Positions 26,989 to 37,982 of a stretch of 64,000 nucleotides of DNA are shown here, one piece after another. Origin of the DNA: Pantoea sp. WMus005 (GTDB lineage: Bacteria; Pseudomonadota; Gammaproteobacteria; Enterobacterales; Enterobacteriaceae); contig NZ_JACBXU010000005.1 in NCBI RefSeq assembly GCF_013415305.1, positions 124,001 through 188,000 on the forward strand. The letters are read 5' to 3'. How positions within the stretch are numbered: the first letter of the stretch is position 1; each line of letters opens with the position of its first letter. The position numbers and the translations under genes were made by a program. Under the pieces are notes generated by a model, which was given only the letters and a program-made list of their open reading frames with translations, searched no databases and was not told the origin of the DNA.

Positions 26989-28967
26989 CAATCACTGCCG
27001 GCGATCCCGAACCGCTTGGTGCCAGCTACGATGGCAAAGGCGTTAACTTCACCCTCTTTTCTCAGCATGCAGAGCGCGTAGAGCTCTGCCTGTTTGATGA
27101 GCAGGGTGCAGAACAGCGTCTTGACCTGCCTGGCCGCAGTGGGGATATCTGGCATGGTTATGTTCCGGCGTTAAAACCGGGACAGCGCTACGGCTACCGG
27201 GTGCATGGCCCCTGGGCGCCGAAGCAGGGACACCGTTTTAATCCGGCGAAGCTGCTGGTTGACCCCTGCGCCCGCGCGGTTGAAGGCGATGTTCCTGATG
27301 ATCCCTTGTTTCATGGCGGCGAAGCGCAGCCCGACCCGCATGACAACGCGGCAATTGCGCCGACGTCCCGGGTAGTCGCGGAAGATTTTGACTGGCAGGG
27401 CGATGTCGCACCGCGAACCCCATGGGGCAACACGGTGATTTATGAAGCCCACGTGCGCGGCCTGACGCAGCAACATCCGGAAATTCCGGAAACGCTGCGC
27501 GGGACTTACGCGGCGCTGGGTCATCCTGTTATGGTGAATTACCTGCGCAATCTGGGGATTACCACCCTTGAGCTGCTGCCGGTGGCCCATTTCGCCAGCG
27601 AACCGCGACTGTTGCAGCTCGGCCTGAGTAACTACTGGGGCTACAACCCCTTTGCGCTCTGGGCAGTGGATCCCCGTTACGCCTCCGGTCAGCCTTGCGT
27701 GACGCCACTGCAGGAGTTTCAGCAGGCGGTTAAAAATCTGCATGCTGCGGGTATCGAAGTGGTGCTGGATGTGGTGTTCAACCACACCGCCGAACTGGAC
27801 GAGTCTGGCCCGACGATCTCTATGCGCGGCATCGACAATGCCAGCTATTACTGGCTGGATGAGCAGGGCGATTATCAGAACTGGACCGGTTGCGGCAACA
27901 CGCTGAATATTCACCATCCGCAGGTGATGGCGTGGGCCCTGGAGGCGCTGCGCTACTGGGTGCGGGTCTGCCATGTCGACGGCTTCCGCTTTGACCTTGC
28001 GCCCGTGCTGGGTCGCACGCCCGATTATCAGCGTGATGCGCCTTTTTTTGAGGCGGTACGCGCCTGTCCGCTGCTTTCTCAGGTCAAGCTCATTGCTGAA
28101 CCCTGGGATATCGGCCCTGACGGCTATCAGGTTGGCCGTTTTCCGCCGCTGTTTGCCGAATGGAACGATCAGTTTCGCGACACCGCGCGTCGTTACTGGC
28201 TGCACGGCGACGTAAGCAACGGCGACTTCGTCCACCGCTTTGCCGCCTCCAGCGATCTCTACCAGCATGATGACCGGTCGCCCCACGCCACGGTTAACCT
28301 GATCACCGCCCATGACGGCTTTACGCTGTGGGATGTGGTGAGCTTCGAACGCAAACACAACGAAGCGAACGGAGAAGATAACCGTGATGGTCATGGCGAT
28401 AACTACAGCCACAATCACGGCAAAGAGGGGCTGAACGTCAGTTATGACGTGATTGAACGGCGCCGTCGCAGCGTACGGGCACTGCTGACCACGCTGCTGT
28501 TGTCACAGGGCACGCCGATGTTACTGGCTGGCGATGAGCGCGGCCATACCCAGCGCGGCAACAACAACGCCTACTGTCAGGACAACGTCCTGAGCTGGCT
28601 TGACTGGCAGGCGGATGAGAAGGGATTAGTCGGATTCACCGCAGCACTGATTGCTCTGCGCCAGCGCATTCCGGCGCTGACCGCAGATCGCTGGTGGCAG
28701 GACGGTGACGGCAATGTGCAGTGGCTCAATGCCGGTGGCCAGCCACTGCAACACGATGAATGGGCTCAGGGGATGCACAGATTGCAGATCCTGCTGTCCG
28801 GCCGCTGGTTAATAACAATAAACGCCACGGATACGGTGAATGACATCGTGTTACCAGACGGAGAATGGCGTGCCCTTCCTCCTTTCGCCGGGGACGACAA
28901 CCCCATCCTGCTAACTGTCTGGCATGGTCCCGCACACGGTGTGTGCGTGTTCCAAAAGCAATCATAA
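26985..28967 (+). CDS. glgX: Glycogen debranching enzyme GlgX
   Basis: 660 residues. An N-terminal CBM48-like domain is followed by a GH13 barrel with the catalytic Asp in [12 protein letters not shown], Glu in IAEPWDIGP and Asp in [10 protein letters not shown]. GlgX removes the short branch stubs (mostly maltotetraose) that GlgP leaves on limit dextrin. The stop codon TAA (28965-28967) also forms part of the AAGGA ribosome site of glgC. Confidence 0.97.
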   Translation: MTITAGDPEPLGASYDGKGVNFTLFSQHAERVELCLFDEQGAEQRLDLPGRSGDIWHGYVPALKPGQRYGYRVHGPWAPKQGHRFNPAKLLVDPCARAVEGDVPDDPLFHGGEAQPDPHDNAAIAPTSRVVAEDFDWQGDVAPRTPWGNTVIYEAHVRGLTQQHPEIPETLRGTYAALGHPVMVNYLRNLGITTLELLPVAHFASEPRLLQLGLSNYWGYNPFALWAVDPRYASGQPCVTPLQEFQQAVKNLHAAGIEVVLDVVFNHTAELDESGPTISMRGIDNASYYWLDEQGDYQNWTGCGNTLNIHHPQVMAWALEALRYWVRVCHVDGFRFDLAPVLGRTPDYQRDAPFFEAVRACPLLSQVKLIAEPWDIGPDGYQVGRFPPLFAEWNDQFRDTARRYWLHGDVSNGDFVHRFAASSDLYQHDDRSPHATVNLITAHDGFTLWDVVSFERKHNEANGEDNRDGHGDNYSHNHGKEGLNVSYDVIERRRRSVRALLTTLLLSQGTPMLLAGDERGHTQRGNNNAYCQDNVLSWLDWQADEKGLVGFTAALIALRQRIPALTADRWWQDGDGNVQWLNAGGQPLQHDEWAQGMHRLQILLSGRWLITINATDTVNDIVLPDGEWRALPPFAGDDNPILLTVWHGPAHGVCVFQKQS

Positions 28968-28977
28968 GGAGTCAGAC

Positions 28978-30270
28978 ATGGTTAAGTTAGATAGAACAGA
29001 TCACCTGATGCTGGCTCGCCAGCTCCCTACACAGACGGTTGCTCTGATCCTCGCCGGCGGACGCGGCACGCGCCTGGTCGATTTAACGGCCAAACGAGCC
29101 AAACCGGCGGTGCATTTCGGCGGCAAGTTCCGCATTATCGACTTTGCCCTCTCGAACTGCGTCAACTCCGGTATCCGTCGGATTGGCGTCATTACTCAGT
29201 ATCAGTCCCACACCCTGACTCAGCATATCCAGCGTGGCTGGTCGATCTTCAATGAAGAGATGAATGAGTTTGTTGATTTGCTGCCAGCGCAGCAGCGCTT
29301 TTCGACCGAACAGTGGTATCGCGGTACGGCAGATGCCGTGACGCAAAACCTTGATGTGATTCGCCGCTATCAGGCGCAGTACATCGTGATCCTGGCCGGG
29401 GACCACATTTATAAGATGGATTATTCACGCATGCTGCTGGATCACGTGGTCAACGAGGCGAAATGTACCATCGCCTGTTTGCCGGTGCCGGTGCATGAAG
29501 CTACGGCGTTTGGTGTGATGGCGGTGAATGAAGAGAACATGGTGATCGACTTCGTAGAAAAACCTGCGAAGCCGCCCACTATGCCGGGTGATGATACGCA
29601 GGCGCTCGCCAGCATGGGGATCTACGTTTTCAACGCAGACTATCTCTATGCGTTACTGGAGGAAGATCTGCAGACGCCTGGCTCTAACCATGACTTCGGC
29701 AAAGATATCCTGCCGAAAATCGTGGCAAGCGGCGAAGGCTATGCCCACTCTTTTGCGCTCTCCTGCGTACAGAACGACGATACCGCGCCGCCATACTGGC
29801 GTGACGTCGGGACGCTGGAGGCCTACTGGCGCGCCAACCTCGACCTGGCATCGGTGATGCCAGAGCTGGATATGTATGACGTCACCTGGCCGATTCGTAC
29901 TCACATGGAGCCGCTGCCGCCAGCAAAATTTGTTCAGGATCGTTCCGGCAGTCACGGGATGACCATGAACTCCCTGGTGTCGGGCGGCTGCATCATCTCC
30001 GGTTCGGTCGTGGTCAACTCGGTGCTGTTTCCGCGCGTTCGTATTAACTCGTTTTGCAATATTGATTCAACCGTCCTTCTGCCTGATGTGGTGGTCGGCC
30101 GATCGTGTCGCCTGCGTCGCTGCGTGATTGATCGCGCCTGCGAACTGCCGGAAGGCATGGTTATCGGCGAAAACCCCGATGAAGACAGTCGCCGGTTTCA
30201 CCGTTCGGAAGAAGGGATCGTACTGGTTACCCGCGCCATGCTGGCCAGATTGGCCAAAGCGGGGCAGTAA
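28978..30270 (+). CDS. glgC: Glucose-1-phosphate adenylyltransferase (ADP-glucose pyrophosphorylase) GlgC
   Basis: 430 residues from ATG 28978 (E. coli 431); a longer in-frame start would overlap glgX and has no ribosome site. [12 protein letters not shown] is the nucleotide-binding loop; [24 protein letters not shown] and [11 protein letters not shown] follow, and a left-handed beta-helix ends the protein. It makes ADP-glucose from glucose-1-phosphate and ATP and is the committed, allosterically controlled step of glycogen synthesis (activated by fructose-1,6-bisphosphate, inhibited by AMP in enterobacteria). Confidence 0.98.
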   Translation: MVKLDRTDHLMLARQLPTQTVALILAGGRGTRLVDLTAKRAKPAVHFGGKFRIIDFALSNCVNSGIRRIGVITQYQSHTLTQHIQRGWSIFNEEMNEFVDLLPAQQRFSTEQWYRGTADAVTQNLDVIRRYQAQYIVILAGDHIYKMDYSRMLLDHVVNEAKCTIACLPVPVHEATAFGVMAVNEENMVIDFVEKPAKPPTMPGDDTQALASMGIYVFNADYLYALLEEDLQTPGSNHDFGKDILPKIVASGEGYAHSFALSCVQNDDTAPPYWRDVGTLEAYWRANLDLASVMPELDMYDVTWPIRTHMEPLPPAKFVQDRSGSHGMTMNSLVSGGCIISGSVVVNSVLFPRVRINSFCNIDSTVLLPDVVVGRSCRLRRCVIDRACELPEGMVIGENPDEDSRRFHRSEEGIVLVTRAMLARLAKAGQ

Positions 30271-30333
30271 GCGATAAGCGGAACTTACGCAATCGGTACG
30301 CGGAGCGTGCCGGATAACTTAATGAGGTCGAGG

Positions 30334-31767
30334 ATGCAGGTTTTACATGTCTGTTCAGAACTTTTCCCGCTGCTGAAAACAGGCGGACTGGCTGATGTTG
30401 TCGGGGCATTACCTCAGGCGCAAATTGCGGGCGGTACGGATACGCGGGTACTGTTGCCTGCTTTTCCCGCATTGCGCAAAGGCATACCTGATCTCCAGGT
30501 AGTGACGGAGCGAGAGACATTTGCCGGTCATATACGTCTGTTATATGGTGAATTTAACGGTGTGGGCATCTACTTAATTGATGCTCCCGGCCTCTACGAT
30601 CGTCCCGGCAGTCCCTATCATGACGAGTCGCAGTTTGCGTATGTCGACAACTATCTGCGCTTTGCGCTGCTGGGCTGGGTCGGCTGTGAACTCGCGTGCG
30701 GTATGGACTCCATGTGGCGTCCCGATATCGTCCATGCGCATGACTGGCACGCGGGCCTGACCTGCGCCTATCTTGAAGCGCGTGGCCGTCCGGCTAAATC
30801 GGTGTTCACCGTGCACAACCTGGCGTATCAGGGACTGTTCATGGCGCACCATCTGGAAGAGATAGGCCTGCCGTGGTCGTTCTTTAACATGCATGGGCTG
30901 GAGTTCTTCGGTCAGATCTCCTTCCTGAAAGCGGGCCTCTTTTATGCCGACCATATCACGGCGGTCAGTCCGACTTATGCCCATGAAATTACCTCTGCCG
31001 AATATGCTTACGGCATGGAAACCCTGCTGGCACAGCGTATGCGCGAAGGGCGCCTTAGCGGAATCCTTAATGGCGTTGATCCCTCTATCTGGGACCCGGC
31101 CCACGACCTGCTGCTGAGTGCGCGCTATAACCGTGACACGCTGGAAGCAAAAGCAGAGAACAAACGTCAGCTGCAGGTGGCAATGGGTCTGAAGGTGGAT
31201 GATAAAGCGCCGGTGTTCTGCGTCATCAGCCGTCTGACCAAACAGAAAGGGCTGGACCTGGTGCTGGAGGCGCTGCCTGGCTTGCTGGCGCAGGGCGGAC
31301 AGCTGGTGCTGCTGGGTCAGGGCGATGCCGAACTGCAACAGGGATTTCTGGCGGCAGCGGCAGAGCATCCGGGCAGCGTGGGCGTGCAGATTGGCTATCA
31401 CGAAGCGTTTTCACACCGCATTGTCGGTGGCGCGGATGTGATCGTGGTGCCGAGTCGCTTTGAGCCCTGTGGTCTGACTCAACTCTACGGACTGAAGTAT
31501 GGTACGTTGCCGTTAGTGCGCCGTACGGGTGGACTGGCCGATACCGTAAATGACAGTTCGTTAGAGAATCTGGCTGACGGTATCGCCAGTGGATTCAGTT
31601 TCGAAGATGCCAATGCCTGGTCGCTGTTGCGGGCCATCCGGCGCGCGTTTGTATTGTGGTCTCGTCCTTCGCTATGGCGCTATGTCCAGCGCCAGGCGAT
31701 GGCAATGGACTTTAGCTGGCAGGTGGCAGCAACAGCCTACCGTGATCTCTACCAACGTTTGATGTAA
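30334..31767 (+). CDS. glgA: Glycogen synthase GlgA
   Basis: 477 residues, as in E. coli, from ATG 30334; the GTG nine codons upstream is rejected because family members start at MQVLHVCSE. The ADP-glucose-binding KTGGLADV begins at Lys15, and the GT5 C-terminal motif is [18 protein letters not shown]. It extends alpha-1,4 glucan chains from ADP-glucose. GAGG precedes the start. Confidence 0.98.
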   Translation: MQVLHVCSELFPLLKTGGLADVVGALPQAQIAGGTDTRVLLPAFPALRKGIPDLQVVTERETFAGHIRLLYGEFNGVGIYLIDAPGLYDRPGSPYHDESQFAYVDNYLRFALLGWVGCELACGMDSMWRPDIVHAHDWHAGLTCAYLEARGRPAKSVFTVHNLAYQGLFMAHHLEEIGLPWSFFNMHGLEFFGQISFLKAGLFYADHITAVSPTYAHEITSAEYAYGMETLLAQRMREGRLSGILNGVDPSIWDPAHDLLLSARYNRDTLEAKAENKRQLQVAMGLKVDDKAPVFCVISRLTKQKGLDLVLEALPGLLAQGGQLVLLGQGDAELQQGFLAAAAEHPGSVGVQIGYHEAFSHRIVGGADVIVVPSRFEPCGLTQLYGLKYGTLPLVRRTGGLADTVNDSSLENLADGIASGFSFEDANAWSLLRAIRRAFVLWSRPSLWRYVQRQAMAMDFSWQVAATAYRDLYQRLM

Positions 31768-31786
31768 CGGATTGGGAAAACTGGAT

Positions 31787-34234
31787 ATGAATGCACCTTT
31801 CACTTACGCCTCACCAACGTTGACGGTTGATGCCTTAAAGCATTCGATTGCCTACAAACTGATGTTTACCATCGGCAAAGATCCCTCTATCGCCAATAAG
31901 CACGAGTGGCTCAACGCCTCGCTGCTGGCGGTGCGTGACCGGATGGTGGAGCGCTGGCTGCGTTCCAGCCGTGCGCAACTGTCTCAGGATGTCCGCCAGG
32001 TTTATTACCTGTCGATGGAGTTCCTGATGGGCCGCACGCTGGGGAATGCGCTGCTGGCGATGGGGATTTATGACGATCTCAACCAGGCGCTGGATGAGAT
32101 GGGTCTGGATCTGGCCGAGCTGATGGAAGAGGAGAACGATCCGGGGCTGGGCAACGGCGGTCTTGGTCGCCTGGCAGCCTGTTTCCTCGATTCGCTGGCG
32201 ACGCTGGGCATGCCGGGCCGTGGCTACGGCATCCGCTATGATTACGGCATGTTCAAACAGAACATCGTGGAAGGTGAACAGAAAGAGTCACCGGATTACT
32301 GGCTTGAGTATGGTAATCCGTGGGAATTCCAGCGTTTCAATACCCGTTACAAAGTCCGTTTTGGCGGTCGCGTGCAGCACGAAGGCGCGAAAGTGCGCTG
32401 GCTGGAGACCGAAGAGATTCTGGCGATGGCCTATGACCAGATCATTCCAGGTTTTGACACCGATGCCACCAACACCCTGCGACTGTGGGGCGCCCAGGCC
32501 AGCAACGAAATCAACCTCGGTAAGTTCAACCAGGGTGATTACTTTGCGGCGGTGGAAGATAAAAACCACTCTGAAAACGTGTCGCGCGTGCTCTATCCGG
32601 ATGACTCAACGTATTCAGGCCGTGAGCTGCGTCTGCGTCAGGAATATTTCCTGGTCTCCGCCACGGTTCAGGACATCCTGAATCGTCACTGGCGTATGCA
32701 CCAGACCTGGGACAACCTGGCGGACAAAATCGCCATCCACCTGAATGATACGCATCCGGTGCTGGCGATTCCCGAACTGATGCGCCTGCTTATTGACGAC
32801 CATAAATTCAGCTGGGATAGCGCCTTTGATGTCTGCTGTCAGGTCTTCTCCTATACCAACCATACGCTGATGACCGAAGCGCTGGAGACCTGGCCGGTGG
32901 ATATGATCGGTAAGATCCTGCCGCGTCACCTCAGTATCATTTTCGAGATTAACGACTTCTTCCTCAAGACGATTCAGGATCACTATCCTGAGGACCTGGA
33001 TCTGCTGTCGCGCATTTCGATCATCGATGAGAACGATGGCCGCCGGATTCGCATGGGCTGGCTGGCGGTTGTGGTCAGCCACAAAGTGAATGGCGTGTCT
33101 GAACTGCACTCGAATTTAATGGTGCAGTCGCTGTTTGCCGACTTCTCCCGCCTGTTCCCTGGACGCTTCTGCAATAAAACCAACGGCGTGACGCCACGTC
33201 GCTGGCTGGCGCTGGCAAACCCGGCGCTGTCAGAGGTGCTGGATGAGGAGATTGGTCGCAACTGGCGCACCGATCTCAGTCAACTGGGCGAACTGAAAGC
33301 GCAGATTGACTATCCGGCGTTTATCGAAAAAGTGGCGGTCGCCAAACATCAGAACAAACGTCGGCTGGCTGACTGGGTGGCGAAGAATCTGGACGTGGTG
33401 CTCGATCCTAATGCGCTATTCGATGTGCAGATCAAGCGTATTCACGAGTACAAACGCCAGTTGCTCAATGTGCTGCATGTGATAACGCGTTACAACCGCA
33501 TCAAGGCCGATCCGCAGGCGGAATGGGTGCCGCGCGTCAATATTTTCGCCGGTAAAGCGGCATCGGCTTATTACGTTGCCAAGCACATCATTCATCTGAT
33601 CAACGATGTCGCGAATGTGATCAACAACGATCCGCAGGTGAAGAACAAGCTGAAAGTGGTCTTCATCCCAAACTACAGCGTGAGCCTGGCGCAGATCATT
33701 ATCCCGGCAGCCGATCTCTCTGAGCAGATATCGACCGCAGGAACGGAAGCGTCCGGCACCAGTAACATGAAGTTTGCACTCAATGGCGCGCTGACCATCG
33801 GTACGCTGGATGGGGCTAACGTTGAGATGCTGGATCACGTTGGTGAAGAGAACATCTTTATCTTCGGTAATACCACGCCGCAGGTCGAAGCGCTGCGTAA
33901 GAACGGCTACAACCCGCGAGACTATTACGAAAAGGATGAAGAGCTGCATCAGGTGCTGACCCAGATTGCGTCGGGTGTATTCAGCCCGCAGGATCCGGGC
34001 CGCTACCGCAATCTGTTCGATTCCCTGGTTAACTTCGGCGATCACTACCAGTTACTGGCGGACTATCGCAGCTACGTGGATACCCAGGATAAGGTGGATG
34101 CACTTTACCGTAAACCGGATGAGTGGCAGCGCCGCGCGGCGAAAAACATTGCCGGCATGGGCTACTTCTCGTCGGACCGTACTATTCAGGAGTACGCCGA
34201 TGAGATCTGGAATATCTCGCCGGTAAGACTGTAA
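31787..34234 (+). CDS. glgP: Glycogen phosphorylase GlgP
   Basis: 815 residues from ATG 31787, equal to E. coli; a TTG five codons upstream is possible but has no homology support. GT35 family; the pyridoxal-phosphate lysine is in [14 protein letters not shown]. It releases glucose-1-phosphate from the non-reducing ends of glycogen. Last gene of the operon. It is a paralogue of MalP at 46623-49028. Confidence 0.98.
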   Translation: MNAPFTYASPTLTVDALKHSIAYKLMFTIGKDPSIANKHEWLNASLLAVRDRMVERWLRSSRAQLSQDVRQVYYLSMEFLMGRTLGNALLAMGIYDDLNQALDEMGLDLAELMEEENDPGLGNGGLGRLAACFLDSLATLGMPGRGYGIRYDYGMFKQNIVEGEQKESPDYWLEYGNPWEFQRFNTRYKVRFGGRVQHEGAKVRWLETEEILAMAYDQIIPGFDTDATNTLRLWGAQASNEINLGKFNQGDYFAAVEDKNHSENVSRVLYPDDSTYSGRELRLRQEYFLVSATVQDILNRHWRMHQTWDNLADKIAIHLNDTHPVLAIPELMRLLIDDHKFSWDSAFDVCCQVFSYTNHTLMTEALETWPVDMIGKILPRHLSIIFEINDFFLKTIQDHYPEDLDLLSRISIIDENDGRRIRMGWLAVVVSHKVNGVSELHSNLMVQSLFADFSRLFPGRFCNKTNGVTPRRWLALANPALSEVLDEEIGRNWRTDLSQLGELKAQIDYPAFIEKVAVAKHQNKRRLADWVAKNLDVVLDPNALFDVQIKRIHEYKRQLLNVLHVITRYNRIKADPQAEWVPRVNIFAGKAASAYYVAKHIIHLINDVANVINNDPQVKNKLKVVFIPNYSVSLAQIIIPAADLSEQISTAGTEASGTSNMKFALNGALTIGTLDGANVEMLDHVGEENIFIFGNTTPQVEALRKNGYNPRDYYEKDEELHQVLTQIASGVFSPQDPGRYRNLFDSLVNFGDHYQLLADYRSYVDTQDKVDALYRKPDEWQRRAAKNIAGMGYFSSDRTIQEYADEIWNISPVRL

Positions 34235-34265
34235 AGCACGTGCAGTAAGCTGTTCTGAATTTCCT

Positions 34266-34287
34266 TGCGGCCGAGGGATCGGCCGCA
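34266..34287 (+). terminator. Hairpin after glgP
   Basis: Perfect 9-bp stem TGCGGCCGA (34266-34274) / TCGGCCGCA (34279-34287) with tetraloop GGGA. The tail CTCTTCGTTCTTC is only moderately T-rich. It is probably the glg operon terminator. Confidence 0.65.
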
Positions 34288-34454
34288 CTCTTCGTTCTTC
34301 CTGCTCACCAGCCATCCCACACACCTCCAGAAAATTCAGCCTCTTATCATCTCTGCGCCCCTAAGTGCCCGTTGTGCGAACCAGATCATTACACCCTGGC
34401 TGAGAATCGCTACTATGCGGAAATGCAAAACGACCCTACAGGCAACTACAGCCA

Positions 34455-35390
34455 ATGAGTGACAACATCAACCAGGAAATTACCTTTCGTAAGCTCAGCG
34501 TCTTCATGATGTTTATGAGCAAAGGGAATATCGCCCGCACGGCGGAAGCGCTGGAACTGAGCAGCGTCAGCGTGCATCGCGCACTGCACACGCTGGAAGA
34601 GGGCATCGACTGTCCGCTATTTATCCACAAGGGCCGCAATCTGGTGCCGCTGCCTGCCGCCTGGACGCTGCTGGAGTATTGCCGCGACGTGACCACCCTG
34701 ATGGGCAAAGGCATTGAAGAGGCACGCAAGGTGGCGGGCATCGGTGGGGGTCGCCTGCGGCTTGGTACGCTCTATTCGCTGACGCTCGAAACCATTCCCC
34801 GGCTGATCATGGGTATGAAACTGCGCCGTCCCACGCTGGAGCTTGATCTGACCATGGGTTCGAATCAGATGCTGCTGAATATGCTGGAAGATGAGGCGCT
34901 GGATGCGATTCTGATCGCCACCGATGAGGGCGAACTCAGTGAGGCGCATTTCGATGTGATTCCGCTGTTTGAAGACAGGATCTTTCTGGCCGCACCGGCC
35001 GGAGAAACACAGCAGGAAACCGGTCCGGTTGATCTGCGTGAGTTTGCCGACCGGGATTTTGTCTCACTGGCGGAGGGGTTTGCCACCTATGCCGGTTCGC
35101 AGGAGGCATTTCAGATTGCCAGATTTGAACCGCGCATCGTCACCCAGGTAAATGACATCTTCTCGATGATAAGCCTGGTGCAGGCGGGCGTTGGCCTGGC
35201 GCTGATTCCGGGACGGATGAAGAAAGTCTATGAAAACAATATTCAGTTGCTGACGCTCGCGGAGCCTTATCAGATGCGTCAGCAGATCTCGATAGTCTAC
35301 TCACATCACCGCGAACGGGATAATGACCTGCTGGCCCTGGCAGCAGAAGGGCGGATGTATGCCCGCAGCCTTACTGACTCAGCCGTTTAG
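34455..35390 (+). CDS. mdcR: LysR-family regulator of malonate utilisation, MdcR
   Basis: 311 residues. The winged helix-turn-helix contains GNIARTAEALELSSVSVHRALHTLE, followed by a LysR substrate-binding domain (FEDRIFLAAPAGE; VQAGVGLALIPGRMKKVY). It is assigned to MdcR because it abuts the mdc genes and resembles that group. MdcR activates the malonate decarboxylase operon in the presence of malonate or a derivative, in Klebsiella. It is convergent with mdcH and overlaps it by 20 bases, so it lies at the opposite end of the operon from the promoter it should control. Confidence 0.87.
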   Translation: MSDNINQEITFRKLSVFMMFMSKGNIARTAEALELSSVSVHRALHTLEEGIDCPLFIHKGRNLVPLPAAWTLLEYCRDVTTLMGKGIEEARKVAGIGGGRLRLGTLYSLTLETIPRLIMGMKLRRPTLELDLTMGSNQMLLNMLEDEALDAILIATDEGELSEAHFDVIPLFEDRIFLAAPAGETQQETGPVDLREFADRDFVSLAEGFATYAGSQEAFQIARFEPRIVTQVNDIFSMISLVQAGVGLALIPGRMKKVYENNIQLLTLAEPYQMRQQISIVYSHHRERDNDLLALAAEGRMYARSLTDSAV

Positions 35391-36273
35391 CCAGATGCAG
35401 CGCAACCTCAACGCTGTTGCGCTCCAGACAAATTGCTTCGCCCTGCCAGTTGGCCTGCAGCGTCAGGCCGGTCAGCACATTGCCAGGCGGCATCTCAATC
35501 GCCAGTCGGGCATCGCGCTGATTAGCGGAAACCACCGCATCATTCCACTGCACCGTGCGTGCCATGTTAAAGGCAAGATCGTCGGCAATTTTCTCCGGCT
35601 CCCAAATCACCCGCGCGGTTGAGCCGCTGAGGTAAGCGCAGTCGGGGCGGGAGAGAGTGACGGACTCAAAGGCGCGAGCCAGTTCGGCGGCGGGCTTATC
35701 CAGCAGCGCACAGTGCGACGGCACGCTCACTGCGAGTTTAATCGCTTTGCTGGCACCGGCATCCAGTGCCTTCTGTGCAACCACCGCCATATCCTCGTCA
35801 CGGCCGGCAATCACAATCTGCGTTTCCGCATTTAAATTCGCGATGTAGGTGTTGCTGTCAGGCAGCAGTTTCTCCAGACGACTCAGCGTTAAGCCGGCGA
35901 TCGCCGTCAGGCCATATCCGTGTGGATACGCCTTTTCCATCAGATCGCCGCGCAGCGCAACCAGCCGCAGAGCGTCGCTGAAATCCAGCGCGCCGGCGAT
36001 CACCGCAGCAGGAAACGCGCCAATCGACAGACCGCTGACCATATCCGGTTTGAGTCCGCGGCGGATTAGCTCACGCGCCCAGGCGACACCGGAAATCAGC
36101 AGACAGAGCTGCACGGCGCGGGTGTGGCGCAGCGCATCAACGCTGTCGAGCTGGTCAGTTTCGTCGCCCAGCACTGCACGTACGTGGCTTAAGATCGCCT
36201 CACCCTCGGGCAGATGCTGTAGCATTCCGGCACGCTGGGTGCCCTGGCCAGGAAAGGTAAAAAGTATTTTCAT
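35371..36273 (-). CDS. mdcH: Malonate decarboxylase malonyl-CoA acyltransferase MdcH
   Basis: 300 residues from ATG 36273. The acyltransferase fold begins MKILFTFPGQGTQRAGML; the nucleophile is Ser83 in GLSIGAFPAAV, and the catalytic His187 lies in SVPSHCALL. It loads malonyl from malonyl-CoA onto the acyl carrier MdcC to start the catalytic cycle. It overlaps mdcG by four bases and its 3' end overlaps mdcR. Confidence 0.94.
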   Translation of the reverse strand: MKILFTFPGQGTQRAGMLQHLPEGEAILSHVRAVLGDETDQLDSVDALRHTRAVQLCLLISGVAWARELIRRGLKPDMVSGLSIGAFPAAVIAGALDFSDALRLVALRGDLMEKAYPHGYGLTAIAGLTLSRLEKLLPDSNTYIANLNAETQIVIAGRDEDMAVVAQKALDAGASKAIKLAVSVPSHCALLDKPAAELARAFESVTLSRPDCAYLSGSTARVIWEPEKIADDLAFNMARTVQWNDAVVSANQRDARLAIEMPPGNVLTGLTLQANWQGEAICLERNSVEVALHLAKRLSQ

Positions 36274-36887
36274 GGATTCTCCCTGCTCCAGGGTGAAGCG
36301 GTCAGTATCGGTCCGGTGTCGGTTTTTAACAGCACGCGTCCCTCGCGCAGCCACTCGTTCAGGGCAAATGCGCCAGCGGGCGTTTCCACCTGGGTATCCA
36401 CCCTGCAGCCCAGCGCGTCGGTCTCTGTCTGCCACTGTTGCATCGCGTCGCGTGGCAGCGGCTGCGGGGCGCGGATGATTAAATCCAGATCGCTGGCGGC
36501 ATGCAACACAGGGCATTGCGTTGCCAGGGCATAACCGGTGCTGCCGGTAATGCCCCAGCGCCACGGCCAGATGGTCTCACTGAGCGCTATCGCCGCGCTG
36601 ACAGGCGCATAAACAGTAAATGGCGAATCCAGCAGCAGAGTGCGTTCCGCCAGCCTCTCTGGCGTCATCACGCCGATAATATCGGCTGACGTGATCCAGC
36701 CGGCGGCACGCTGCTCACGTCGCTCACCACGTACACCAATCGGGATCAAGCCGGATTCACGGTGATCGCGCCGCACCACCACCGGCAGCTCGGGATGCCA
36801 GCACTGGCTGACCCAGCTCTCTTTGATCGTCGCTAACGCGCTGCTGTCTCGCAGCCAGAGGAGATCGTGGGGGCGCGGCACACTCAT
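36270..36887 (-). CDS. mdcG: Phosphoribosyl-dephospho-CoA transferase MdcG (holo-ACP synthase of malonate decarboxylase)
   Basis: 205 residues. The nucleotidyltransferase-like motif is GSTGYALAT followed by SDLDLIIRAP, the two Asp being the metal ligands. It transfers 2'-(5''-triphosphoribosyl)-3'-dephospho-CoA, made by MdcB, to the serine of the acyl carrier MdcC. It starts one base after the mdcF stop and overlaps mdcH by four bases. Confidence 0.94.
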   Translation of the reverse strand: MSVPRPHDLLWLRDSSALATIKESWVSQCWHPELPVVVRRDHRESGLIPIGVRGERREQRAAGWITSADIIGVMTPERLAERTLLLDSPFTVYAPVSAAIALSETIWPWRWGITGSTGYALATQCPVLHAASDLDLIIRAPQPLPRDAMQQWQTETDALGCRVDTQVETPAGAFALNEWLREGRVLLKTDTGPILTASPWSRENP

Positions 36888-36888
36888 A

Positions 36889-37848
36889 TTACATTCCTGA
36901 TGTCAGCGTGATGAACAACGGTAAAGATAAAATACACAGAATCGAGCTTAACAGCAGCACGGCTTCAGCATCGGGAGACTGCACGCCAAAGCGGTTGCCG
37001 AACACCACACCAAAGAAACCCGCTGAGAGTGCAATCATCAGAATCGCGGTAATCGCGACCGGTCCGCTTAAACCCAGTGCCAGTACGAGCCCCCAGGCAA
37101 TAAACGGCTGAATCAACAGTTTAGTCACTGTACCGATGCCGACAACGGCATTAAGTTTCAGCCTGCGAGCAGAGAGGATCACACCGGTCAGGAATAGTGC
37201 TGCAGCGGTGGCCGCCAGGCCCAGCGGTTTAATCGCAGCCAGGACCAGATCCGGCATTTTAATGCCCAGCGCCGACAACACCACGCCGATCAACGGTCCC
37301 ATCACGATAGGTTTTTTCATTGAGCGCCACATCAGAATCGGCAGCATTGTCAGCGTTGAACCGTGTTCCATACCCGCCGCAAATGCTTTTTCGCGTTCCA
37401 GAATCAGCAGGCACAGTGGGGTAAGCAACACTGAACCACAGGCGATAGAGACAGCGACCGACAGCGACGTGGTGGCATTTTCACCCAGTACGCTGGCCAG
37501 AATCGGCAGGCCCAGGGCGGCATAGTTGGGCAGTGCCACGGTCAGCGTCAGCACAGCCGCATCCTGCGGTGATTTTTTGAAAACCCGGGTGGCAAGGAAA
37601 TAGATCGCCGCATAGGTTATCCACATCGCGCCGGTAATCACCACAATAAGCGGCCATTGCGCCGCGATGCCCGACCAGGGCGTCTGTACCGTGGCGCTGA
37701 ACAGTGCAGCGGGTAGCGCAAAATCCATTACGAAGATATTGAGCAGTGAAACATCTTTGTTATTGACCATTCCGGCCTTGCCGGCCCAGAAACCCAAAAG
37801 CATGATGACAAAGATAGGAGCAAGGGCATGAACAATTATATAAATCAT
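36889..37848 (-). CDS. mdcF: Malonate transporter MdcF (auxin efflux carrier family)
   Basis: 319 residues with ten hydrophobic segments. The N-terminal APIFVIMLLGFWAGKAGM and DFALPAALFSA are typical of AEC carriers, and length and position match Klebsiella MdcF. The system uses this one-protein carrier and not the MdcLM pair found in Pseudomonas and Acinetobacter. AGGTGA lies just before the ATG. Unlike the other mdc genes it is not coupled to the gene before it: 134 bases with a strong hairpin separate it from mdcE. Confidence 0.92.
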   Translation of the reverse strand: MIYIIVHALAPIFVIMLLGFWAGKAGMVNNKDVSLLNIFVMDFALPAALFSATVQTPWSGIAAQWPLIVVITGAMWITYAAIYFLATRVFKKSPQDAAVLTLTVALPNYAALGLPILASVLGENATTSLSVAVSIACGSVLLTPLCLLILEREKAFAAGMEHGSTLTMLPILMWRSMKKPIVMGPLIGVVLSALGIKMPDLVLAAIKPLGLAATAAALFLTGVILSARRLKLNAVVGIGTVTKLLIQPFIAWGLVLALGLSGPVAITAILMIALSAGFFGVVFGNRFGVQSPDAEAVLLLSSILCILSLPLFITLTSGM

Positions 37849-37920
37849 AAATCACCTGTATTTAAGAAAGAATTCTTTAAAAAACAGCGATGTTTATAAT
37901 TCTAAAAGCGGCCACTGCTC

Positions 37921-37946
37921 CGGGGCGCAATAAGCGATGCGCCCCG
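37921..37946 (-). promoter_or_regulatory. Intercistronic hairpin between mdcE and mdcF
   Basis: Perfect 9-bp stem CGGGGCGCA (37921-37929) / TGCGCCCCG (37938-37946) with an 8-base loop and no T run. It lies in the only sizeable gap of the mdc operon. Probably an mRNA processing or stabilising structure that separates enzyme subunits from the transporter and assembly genes, or a weak terminator. Confidence 0.6.
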
Positions 37947-37982
37947 TCAGACCGGTTTCGGCAGGTTTATTTTTTTATGTAA

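Noticed and set aside
27171..28418. 415-codon open frame antisense to glgX.
   Set aside because: Same reason: a long shadow of a real GH13 gene, without motifs.
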